Positions 51,633-62,030 of a DNA stretch of 64,000 nt are shown in pieces. The translations under genes were made by a program, and so were the position numbers. Position 1 is the first letter of the stretch. Every line of letters begins with the position of its first letter. A model generated the notes under the pieces. That model was not told the origin of the DNA and did not search any database. It worked only from the letters and a program-made list of their open reading frames with translations. The stretch comes from Nageia nagi (Eukaryota; Pinophyta): positions 71,920,001-71,984,000 of the forward strand of contig JBITNC010000001.1 in assembly GCA_050084985.1 (NCBI GenBank). Direction: 5' to 3'.

Positions 51633-54600
51633 TTTCTTCTACAAGAAAAATAGTTATGAGGAATTTAAGATAAGCTTACGCTTTCTAATTTCACATTAAT
51701 CATGGTTTCATAAACTTTTTTTCAATTTTTAAGTAGATAATTATGATCAACATTAGTGAGGACCAAGTTTTCATCATCATTAAATATAGCACTGTAGACA
51801 CAACAAACTTTATTTAGTACAATCATTACTATTAGATCAACTTTTTAAAGTTATCATAATGATTGCAACCCATCCTAGGTTTGAGAATCATTAAAATATG
51901 ATTCATCTATAGAGTTTTTTCTCTTATACCCTTCATCAAGAACCATAGTACACTACACATAAGTTATTACCTTACTAGATTCTCAACACTTATTCTAAAT
52001 TTGTATTGAATGTATGAATTGTTTAGTTTCACACTTTGTGGTTCTAGGTATAACTATGTGGATCGGCTAAAGATGACTCAATTTTTTCTAAATGCATTTA
52101 GAATTCTAATTTAATATTTAGACATGTGATATCCCAATTTATTTGGATATAATAATATGGTAAAAATTTTCTTTAGTATCATTCTTATCTCAAAGATATT
52201 TTATTCAAACATAAAGTAGTAAATGCCTCATTCATCATTTGGCAATGGTTGAACATTCGTATAAATTGCAAAAGTAAATGTATTTATAATTTAAGTTAAA
52301 GGGGTGGCTTTTAGAATCATATTTTCTAATTAATCTTCTATAGGTTTAAAATAAACACCCAAACTTATTTTGTGTTCATTTTACTTGCACCATAATAAAT
52401 CAAATTTGATACAATCATTCATTTAAATTTTAGATTAACATATCATCATACAAATTTTTTGGAAGAGATTTCATGATATAAATAACAAGTTTATTCTAGT
52501 ATTTACAAGTTAAATATGCCAATCATAACATTATTAACTCATTTTTCTAATCATTATAAAGGAGGTTAACAAGTTATAGCTACTAAACAACATTTTGAAT
52601 TATAAATCATACTTGCATTCATAGTATGTCAGCAAGTAATAAACCAACATAATTCAAATATGTATTTATATGTCTAATAAACTAGATTAACATTACATCA
52701 ACACTATATCCATATGGCATAAGTCTTTCTTTTCAAAACTCGACCTCAAGGGACTTGAGAAAACTAATGCCTTTTAGCATCTATTTTTATTTACATTGTA
52801 CCCAAACCAAAAACTTCAACAATCTATAAATAACTCTAAAATATTATTTCTTATATGTATAAAATTGATATATCTATCAAAATCTACCAAAAAGAGTCCA
52901 TAATTTACTTCTTCAACATGAGTTCATAAGTTCATTCCTTATTCTCAATGAAACATATAAGGGATAAGAAATACATTCTTAGTTACAGGGTTTACAACCA
53001 CATTAGTTATACAAGTGAAACAACAATAATAATGGAAAATGAAGTAAATGCACTACTCAATGTAAGATTTCATTTATGCTTAATGAAATATATATTCTAC
53101 ATAATGTTAGTTTCTTGTTATGCTAAAAGAAGTAACAATTTTACTTAATGCAAGTTTCTAGCTATGCAATTTAAAGTAAAGAATATAACAATCCAACAAT
53201 AGTCTATAGGTTGGGTTGATTTATAGTTTTGACTAAGTTAATATAATTTTCATTCTAAGACTAGGTTGTATTAAACTTCCATTCAAATTTACTATCGCTA
53301 TTAGTTCTATTAACACTTTTTTAGGTTAGTAGGGTCATACATTTTCCTCAATGGACTCATAATATACTACATGTTAGATAAATAATATGAATATATGCAA
53401 GATACAATATAATAATTCAAACATTCAGGTTTTCATATAACCCTTTTATTTTATAATGAGATGTTTAGTACACAAAAGAACAAGAATAGTTTTCTATTAT
53501 GCTTTAAATGGAAATAAAGAGCACCCATAAACCCCATTCTTTCTTATGAGTTAAAATTAGACCATAATGCATTGTAATGATAATATGAATTCAAAAGGAA
53601 GCTATGGCTACCCTATAACCCTAATGAGAAGCAAAAACCCACTTACTAGAAAGTAACAATGAAATCAATTGAACCCCCAAGCAAACGAAACTAGGTCATG
53701 TTTTCTAGGTACCCAAATGAACATGAGCATAATTACAAAACACCATGGTACAACTTATAATGTTGCCTTAATAAAAATCATGGAGAATCCTTCAAATAGG
53801 GGTTTATCTCCATTACTCATGAGAATAGCTAAATATAGATAAATACCCATAACTCTAAAAAAGTATCCCCTATTTAAGGAAGCCTCATTGATTTGGTTTT
53901 AAACCCTACAAATTTGCAAAGGAGAATGACCACTACTAATGGAATGTAAGGACCTCTAGAAAAAATTATGGCAAATGTATAGGATAGTTAACATCCCACC
54001 ATCCTCAACAATCTTCTCATGGTGGTAGAAAGAGAACACACAGACCACATTCTCCCATCTTCACATTTCCAATACAGGGAATGATTTAAAAAACCAAGGA
54101 TTATAAGGTTTTCCAAATGAGCAGGCAAGGAATGAAGTATCATATTCCTATGTTGTGGTCAATGAGATGTCCATAATTCCACATTTGTAACACTCCCCCC
54201 TCCACTTAATCAAATACTTAGTCCAAAAATGCTAGACCTTACATCATTAGGTTGGGCCAAATAATTTGAAGGTGAAAGAATATGACAAATTTTTAATAAA
54301 ATTCTTCAAGCTACGTAAGGATTTAAAGACCCTTTTTAAATATTTTCAATCCAAGCCACATCAATGAATAGTGTGGATAATTTAAACTATGCCAAATGTT
54401 ACCTTAGCCTAATGCCAAAATATGTACAATATATATTAAAACATGCCTTACAATGTTATAAGGAGTTATCCTTTAGAATAGTGATTCACTTACTTCATTA
54501 ACTGAATGCTCAATAAGATTTTTAGTCCAATCATAGGAAATTTCATAGGCCTTCATAACTCTGCAGATAAAAAATCACATTGTCACTTATAAAACAAAGA

Positions 54601-55619
54601 GTATGCTTAAGCTTTACAATTAAAGGGATCCAAAATTAAAAGAACAAGAAGAAGAGTATTTTCAAGGTTCATGACACATCCCCTCTTCAAATAATGCAAC
54701 AACCTCAAAGACATATCATACACCATGAGATCATACAAGAATAATTGATCATACAAATAAAATAATAATTGGTTATAAAAGAGCAATAAAAATAATAATA
54801 ACAAAAAAGTAGTATAATGCAAGAATAAATTATAGATAAAAGGTTAATGCAAATCAATAAAATAATCAAACAACTTGATATAAAGTGAGGAAAGAAATCA
54901 CTAGAAAGAGAAATTCATAACACACTATGCCAAATAGTTTAGGAAAAAAATAATAGAGTTCAAAAAATAACCATAGCTCATGAAATTTAAGGATCATATT
55001 GAAGACTTGACCATACATATAAATATTTTGAAGATGAAGCATACATGTTCTCTATTATGAGGCTATACATACAAAATTATTTCCCCTATATTTTCAAGGT
55101 AATATAATACAATGGTTTACATGAATATTGCATCAAAGTATTCAATATTTTAAATAGTTAAAGAGAATGTTCATTGAATATTTCAATATTAATATAGTAA
55201 AAGTGATATCCTTAAAATATCTATAGAACATAAAGCAAAAAGAAAATAAAACTATTAAAAATTTGCAAAGTAATGGATAAAAGTAGAAAATCAAATCAAT
55301 CTTGGTGATAAAAATAAATTCTATGCTTTCATATAATCTATTCTACCTAAGAATTATGTTATTTTATTTGAGTTCAAAAATTTCCCATTAGATGATTCCT
55401 AGTCAAAAAGGAAATTAAAATAATGCAAAACAAATTTATACAAAAGTAACCTATAAAAAAGAAAATAAGAGTAATGATAAGAAATAAGAAATATTATGGA
55501 TACAATTCAAAAAAATAGAAAAAATCACAATTACCCATCCTTAAAAAATAAAATTCATACTAATAAATAATGATATTAATGAGGTACTCAATATCTTGGT
55601 TGCAAAGAAATTGATAAAG
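51633..55619. other. Unassigned AT-rich DNA, probably including an old LTR
   Basis: The leader and 5' LTR of the preceding minus-strand element should lie in the first part, but I see no convincing primer site or LTR edge. At 54187 a TGTAACACTCCC word resembles a gypsy LTR start without other support. No coding motif, tandem repeat or RNA gene was seen in nearly 4 kb. Confidence 0.4.
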
Positions 55620-55868
55620 CTACCCCCTGCACCAGATAAGCAACTAAGCTTAAAAAATGACACTCCCCTAGGGTTCATATTTGAATACTTCTATAATTAT
55701 TATCAACAATAAGGGCATTTGATGAAGGATTGCATCTCACTATAACATAAAAAACAAGACTTGGTCAATGTAGGCAAGATATCATTCCCACCACCATGAG
55801 ATAAAATTGATGATTTGGGTCCCCAAAACCCATAAAATAAGAAGAGTAGGTCTTCAAAAAGTCATTCT
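55620..55868 (+). pseudogene. Tat-like gag zinc-knuckle fragment
   Basis: One frame with three stops reads FEYFYNYYQQ, GHLMKDCISL, then QDLVNVGKISFPPP and DDLGPQNP. This pattern (knuckle, then a helix ending in a short Gly-Lys segment and Pro run) is typical of Tat-like Ty3/gypsy gag C-termini, as at 59700 and 22690. The first one or two Cys residues are lost. No other part of this element is readable nearby. Confidence 0.55.
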
Positions 55869-56367
55869 TAAATTTTGTAAAAGCTAAGCATGAAGATACC
55901 ATACTTGGATTTACTTGCAAGTGAAATCATAAACCAATAAAGGGAGGTAAGTCCATAGAATACAATGGTGTTTCTACCATTCCTTAATACTCTTCTCTTT
56001 TCTTTTTCTTTTTTCTTTTTTTTTCATTAAGTAGTATGTAAGTCCTATTACATGGATATGTCTCAATATGAATTATAAAAGTTCTTTGTAAATATAGTTT
56101 ATTTAGTTATATAAATTTATAAATTATGCATACTTCAACGTAGCAACATCACTAGGATCTAGATTTTAAAAATTCTAAATTCTTAATTATTGTTATCTTC
56201 ATCACACTAGTTATGTGTTCTTGCATTCACTAGTTAGTAAAATAATGCATACTGATATAATTACATGTTGCATGGAGGCATTAGTCACATATAATATTTA
56301 AATTAGGCAATATTGTAATGATACAATTTTATTATAAGGATCAACTTGGTGATGTTGCTAGATATTT
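55869..56367. other. Unassigned AT-rich DNA
   Basis: Nothing recognised. Confidence 0.4.
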
Positions 56368-56429
56368 CACACACATGCACATGCACACACACATGCCCAC
56401 ACATGCACACATGTACACACCCACTCACC

Positions 56430-56463
<34 letters not shown>

Positions 56464-56464
56464 T
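56368..56464. repeat. Imperfect AC microsatellite
   Basis: (AC)n with ATGC and CCCA interruptions, pure over the last 30 bases or so. The overlapping ORFs on both strands are artefacts of the repeat. Confidence 0.95.
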
Positions 56465-57537
56465 GATTTTTTGATGTGTAAACATACAATTTTATTTTAT
56501 TTGAGTTCAAAAATTACATCACAATTATTTAAATTCATAGGCATTACATCATAAAGTAAAGATTTATGCATGAATCTGCAAGGAAATGATAAAGAAAGTC
56601 ACAAAATTATTAAATTTTTCAAGTTTATACTTGATTTATATTATTCATTATTTTTTAAAGCATTTCATATCATAAATTAGATAAAATATGAAACATATAA
56701 GAAATGAAATTTGAAAGCCCAATAATCATGTTAGATAGAAGCCCAATGATATCACTAAAATATTGCACCTTATCATTCAAAATTGGGAGAAACCCTTTAA
56801 ATTAAAACTCTATAATGAAAATATGGATAACATTAAAAACTAACATCCATGAACTAAAAATCAATGATGCCCTATAAACTCTAAAACCCTAAGATTAAAG
56901 AAAACCCTTGACACAAAAATGTTATGATGATTACTGCTATTATTTACTTACATTGGTTCCTTTGTTAGTTGAGGTATTAACCATCATCGCACTCATCATT
57001 GTATCAAGAATCCTTTTAATCTAGTTGATTTGTTAGTGGGGTATCATCATGCCCACAATTATTTAGGGCATCTCATTACTCTTACTAGTTGGCATATGAA
57101 TTGTCATTGTGCTTAGCATAGTGTGGGGAATCTCCTTTCCTTTTGATGGTTGGCATATGAACCATCATTATGATCACTTTTGTGTGTAGTAAAACTCTTT
57201 CATATCTTTGTTGCTTTGGTTCTAAATTAACCATCAATATCTATAAATGGGGCACCAAGTGCTTCTATGATTATATTTATTATGTGTATATGATCTTTTC
57301 TTAAATGGTTTTATATATTTTGACAAAATGAGAATTTCTAGATATGTCAAATAATGGGCCTTTGTTGGTTTAGTTATGAATTAACCATTATTATCTATGA
57401 GTGGAGAATTGCATGATTAAATGATGATACATATTGATTTTATCTTTTCTCTAATAATTGATATATCAATAAGATAAAATATCTATGTTGATAAGAAAGT
57501 ATTTTGTTTATATCTCCTTTTGTAGGTTCTTTTCCTT
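56465..57537. other. Unassigned AT-rich DNA
   Basis: Contains loosely recurring phrases around 56960-57250 (GTTGGCATATGAACCATCAT types, three copies of rough 80-100-base units), but no coding motif. Confidence 0.4.
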
Positions 57538-57975
57538 AAAACCAAGGAAAAGAGAGTCTTGGATACCTATTAAAAATGGTAACTCAATTTTATCACCATA
57601 GTTAGGAAACTACTCTTTCACTTTTCTCTTTTTTCTCAAGATTTATCTATCTTCCTTTGAAACCAAAAAATTATTTCATTACCATTTACTTGAAAAAGGG
57701 AAAACTATTAACACCTAAAATTGAATCATTTTTCATTTTTAATTATTTTCTTTTTAATTAAGATCACATTGTAAAAACTAAGGAAAATAGAGGGCAATAT
57801 ACCCCATAAAAATGTAACTCAAATTTATTTCCACAATCAAGGAACTACTCTTTCACTTTTCTATTTTTTTTCTCAAGATTTATCTATCTTCCTTTGCAAG
57901 AAAATTTTTGTTTCATTAACTTTAAAAAGGGGGAAACTATTAATAACTAAAATTTCATTTTTCATTTTTAATTAT
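57538..57975 (+). repeat. Tandem duplication of a polypurine-tract/LTR-start segment
   Basis: About 235 bases occur twice (57538-57772 and 57773-57975). Both hold CTACTCTTTCACTTTTCT, TCAAGATTTATCTATCTTCC, a purine run and the LTR-like start CTATTAA. LTR starts fall at 57706 and 57938. Confidence 0.8.
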
Positions 57976-58632
57976 ATTTTATTTAATTTTTAACATCTTT
58001 AAAATAATTTATTTAATTTATTAAATAAATAATCTTTTCTATGTGTGCTCTCATCTACCTTTATATTTTATGGTAACAAGTTGAATCGATATCACAATGA
58101 GCCTAAGGAGGAGCCTTAGCACTAGACCTGTTTCCTATAAAGGTAGAAGGGTTGTGTATTATAAAAGATATGACATAATGTTGAATCCTTGATAGGTGGA
58201 AATATACATGTATCAATCTTGACTAGTGTTTCTTAACATCACGTATTATCTCTAGATTTTGTTATACTTTGAGCTTTGTGTTCCTACAATCTTTCATCCC
58301 TTCATAAGTGAGATTTTATGCATCAAAGCTAGGATGATGATATAAAATGAAATGGAAAGGCATTTTGGAATGGTAACCAAGTGATGTCATTGGGTTTGTG
58401 AGGTTGTAGTTGGGTTGAGGTCGTATTGGTGGCTCTATATTTTGGGGAACCTTGTCATTTTTTCTCTTTCGATCAAATCTCATCTTCATTCATTGTCATA
58501 GGTAAAGTACATGTTGGTATCTTTTGTAAATCCAATTTTGATAGGTCAAGGTAAATTAGGTCATTTTCATATTTCATGTCATCAATTTCTTATTATTTCA
58601 TAGTTAATTAGAAAATTTAATTATTTATAACA
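57938..58632 (+). repeat. LTR of Tat-like Ty3/gypsy element
   Basis: About 695 bp, starting TATTAATAACTAAAATT after a purine run and ending ATAACA two bases before the primer site. The start resembles the PMD element's LTR (TGTTAACACATAAAA). No second copy is seen in the window. Confidence 0.65.
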
Positions 58633-58634
58633 AT

Positions 58635-58647
58635 TGGTGAACCCAAC
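58635..58647 (+). other. Primer binding site of Tat-like element
   Basis: TGGTGAACCCAAC, sharing its first ten bases and its two-base spacing with the site at 21590. Confidence 0.75.
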
Positions 58648-58739
58648 TTCTTTTAGATACATCACGTTATCCTTCACTAGTTGTGCTAAAGACCTAGGGT
58701 TTTGGATAGGACTAATATTATATTTTAAGCATTTCAAAA

Positions 58740-61170
58740 ATGGAACCTTATCAATTTCTTGCCATGGTAAATAGCTTTCATAAGGATACCAAAGCTAATC
58801 TCAAGATTTTATATGAAAATGAAGATTGAAGTGAAGCCTTTAACATTGGGGTTAATAGTCAATCCTTTTAAGGTGCTCCACCTATGACTAGGGATTTGAT
58901 TTTGTTGTGTGTTAAGATTCATAATAATAGGGCATATGATATACAAGTGGAACTTATTTTTGATACACACAATGGTAAGGTAGATCCTATGGCTCATATC
59001 AAGGATTACAAAATGAAATTCAAATTAAAATTTGGGATGAATGATAACTTGATGGCTAAATACTTCCCTACTACATTTAGAGGTGATGCACTCAATTGGT
59101 ACTTCTCTTTACCCACTAAGTCCATAAATACTATGTACAACTTATCTTGGAATTTTACATCCATTTCAAATATTATGCTCATAGACAAATAAAATTTTTA
59201 GATCTAGTTAGTGCTATCCAAGGTCCAAATGAGCAAGTAGATAAATTTTCTCAAAGATTTCAAAAGATTTGGAGCATGATTCTTGAACCCTTATCTGAGT
59301 CTCATATTGCATCCATGTTTTTCCATAATATCCATTCTAAATTGAATTTTATAGCTCTAGATTACATAACCTTACCCTTTACTAATATTGTGCATAGGCT
59401 TTCTAAAAAAGAGAAGTGCTTAGTTGATATGGATGACTTAAAATATGGAAATGCTTGCAATGAGACTAAGGGAGGTAGACAGAAAAAAAAAAACAAATAG
59501 GTCCATGCAATATAATAACCCTCATTAAAAGAGCAACAAAAGAGTCAAGCAAAACAAAATTTCAAAAAGAATAATAAGTTACCTTTGGCTCCTACCATTA
59601 TGTTCAAGGAATGTTTACAAAAGGGACGAATCAAACCTAATCTAAAATAAGTGCTAGGTCCTCATGATGATAAACCTAGTTGGTAAAATGAAGAAAAATT
59701 TTGTGAATATCACAAAGTTAAAGACCATAGAATAAATGCATCCATGATCTTGAAAAAATAATTGCAAAAATTGTTAGAACATGGGAAGATATAGTGTAAG
59801 GCCTATGCTGTTGATTCAGAATATGTCAAAACCCTTACAACTAATATCATCTTCAACCAAGAGTTATGTAATATCGCTAGGAGAGGAATACCTAAAGGGA
59901 GCATCAATCTATCTATAGAAGAGAAAATAAAGGTCCCTCACAATCACAGTATACAACAAAACCTTAAAAAACCAAACATAACTCATGCCAACATAAGTAT
60001 TTTCAAGCTTTTTCAATTATTAATTGATCAAAAAAATATTTTATTTGATGCACTTAAGAAAATTGAAGTTGATATGAATATTCCTATTGTTAAATTTATT
60101 GAATTAGTATAAAATCTTCACACAAATTTAGTTTGTACCATGCTTTTCTTTCAAGAGAGTGAATTTCCTAGTGAAGATGTTATTGAGAAACACCTAGGGC
60201 TATATATTTGTATTAATATTAATGGTGTTCTTATTAAAAAACTTTGATTAATATTGGTTCAAATGTCAATATTTGTTCAATTAAATTATTAAAAAATACT
60301 TTCCTTCTATTTATGCAAAAATAAAAAGAACCACTATTAGCATACAAGTGTTTGATAATATTGAAAAGGAATGTATTAGATATGTATCTATGCCTATTGA
60401 AGTAGGTGGTAAAATGGTTCATCAAAACTTTTATATTTTTCAAGTGAAATTGCCATATAACTTATTACTTGGTAAACCATGGATCCATAAGATTTGGGAT
60501 GTTACTTCCACATTGCATTAGTTGATTAAATTTATGTAAAAAGAAAGTAGGTTACTATTCATGCAAAGTATAATGCCACAAATTTATGTTAAGAAATTGA
60601 GAGGTTTTGGATTCCTCATGCTTTGGTTGAAGGTGAGGAATATGCACCAACACTTTTCACCACTATCACCCCATAAAAGGTAAGCATTGGAGCATATAGA
60701 ATCCTAGTGGTAGACATCTAGGAGAAATCCAGGGAGCTCATACAACCCCTTGTAATATAGGAAATATAAAAATACTTCTAGGAAAATACTAAAGCTAAGT
60801 GTTGTGACTCTATTCTTGAGTAAAACATCAATCCTATTGAATATGTAAATTTCCTCTATCAAGAACATGAAGAAAAAAGTGCATCCAATAGTTAAGATAC
60901 AACTCCTATCTTGTAAAAAAAACTAGGTCAGGTAAGTATGTATTTCAATAGAATTGATTATGCTTTTGCTAATGAATATATGTATAAATATCAATATGGT
61001 GGAAAAGGATTAGGTAATAATGAATAGGGCATCATAGATCCCATTACAAAAGAAGTTCAACACAAGAGAATGGCCAATGTTAGATTTCATGTGTCTTCAC
61101 CTAACTCATCATCATCAATTTCAATGATTCCACATGTAGATAGTGATGATCAGGACTACACTAAGGATAT
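58740..61170 (+). pseudogene. Tat-like Ty3/gypsy gag-protease remnant
   Basis: Starts at the ATG at 58740, about 105 bases after the primer site. The gag core lies at 58884-59500 with one frameshift near 59140-59160: MAKYFPTTFRGDALNWYFSL, then GPNEQVDKFSQRFQKIW. These align with the gag at 21680. A knuckle region near 59700 reads FCEYHKVKDH with later Cys lost. The protease lies at about 60200-60530: the catalytic triad reads NIG (Asp to Asn, codon 60250-60252) in TLINIGSNVNIC, and NLLLGKPWIH is intact in a shifted frame. The linker before RT (YGGKGLGNNE, near 61000) is the last recognisable part. RT onward is missing; a copia element lies 215 bases further on. Confidence 0.83.
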
Positions 61171-61385
61171 ATGAAGGTATTGAAATATAACATAAATAAT
61201 TCTAATCTACCAAGATATCATGAAATCTCTCAATTCACATCTAACAAAATCACAAACAAATCTCACAAAGATAACATAAGATGTAAGTGGTTCCTCCAAC
61301 TAGGAGTACATCCACTAACTAGAGCTCTCTTAATCTCAAATATTAACTCTTACAATTCTCCTAATCTCAACTCCTAAACACTATC
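61171..61385. other. Short spacer before the copia LTR
   Basis: No recognised content; probably the truncated end of the Tat-like remnant. The last five bases, CTATC, would be the left target duplication of the copia element if intact. Confidence 0.4.
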
Positions 61386-61952
61386 TGTTAGAAAATGGAG
61401 ACTACAACCAGCTAGAAAATAGAGAGTAGTTTCTTTCTGGTTTAACACCAAATTTCAGTTGCCAAGAAGCCATGACACCTGTTTATCAGTTACAGAAGGG
61501 TTGGGGGTTACCTAACGACCTTCCAGATCTAACTTGGGTTTAAGTTGGGTTGGTTTGTACCTATAAATAAGAGGCTTGAGTTGAGGCATGTAAGAAGTAG
61601 TTTTGACAACAATTGTGAAGTAGATTGTGATTGTAGTTTGATGTCTTATGTAGATAGAATGTGAGAGAGATTGTAGTGAGGCTTTGTTGTAACTCCAAAG
61701 TGAAGGTTGTAGCAAGATTATGCTGCTGGTTTGTTGCTTGGAGGACTTGAAGAATGATATGCAAAAGGGTTGAAAGCTTCTCCATGGATGTAGCCTACAC
61801 TGGGTGAACCACGTTATCTCTTGTCTCTCTCTTGTGTGATTGATGTTCATGGTTGTTTGATTTCAATAGTATGCTTAAATGTTGTTTCTTTTTGCCAAGG
61901 ACCAGAAGAATTGTGAGTTATCTTGCTTATATAAACTTATTAAATCCTAACA
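61386..61952 (+). repeat. 5' LTR of young copia element
   Basis: 567 bp, starting TGTTAG and ending CTAACA, a perfect 6-base terminal inverted repeat. A TATA box (TATAAATA) lies at 61562-61569. Minus ORFs at 61512-61850 are incidental. Confidence 0.9.
61562..61569 (+). promoter_or_regulatory. TATA box of copia LTR
   Basis: TATAAATA followed by AGAGG, near the LTR's first third, in the place expected for the U3 promoter. Confidence 0.6.
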
Positions 61953-61954
61953 AG

Positions 61955-61966
61955 TGGTATCAGAGC
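61955..61966 (+). other. Primer binding site of young copia element
   Basis: TGGTATCAGAGC, an exact match to the initiator-tRNA-Met complement, two bases after the LTR. Confidence 0.95.
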
Positions 61967-62030
61967 TTGTTGTTGTGTTGGGATTTTGTTGGTGAATCTT
62001 GTGTGTAGATTGGAAACCAAGAAGAGCACT

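Noticed and set aside
54187-54205. TGTAACACTCCC as an LTR start
   Set aside because: There is no purine tract before it, no matching end, primer site or second copy in the window.
56303-56554. ORFs on both strands over His/Thr/Pro and Cys/Val repeats
   Set aside because: They are translations of the AC microsatellite.
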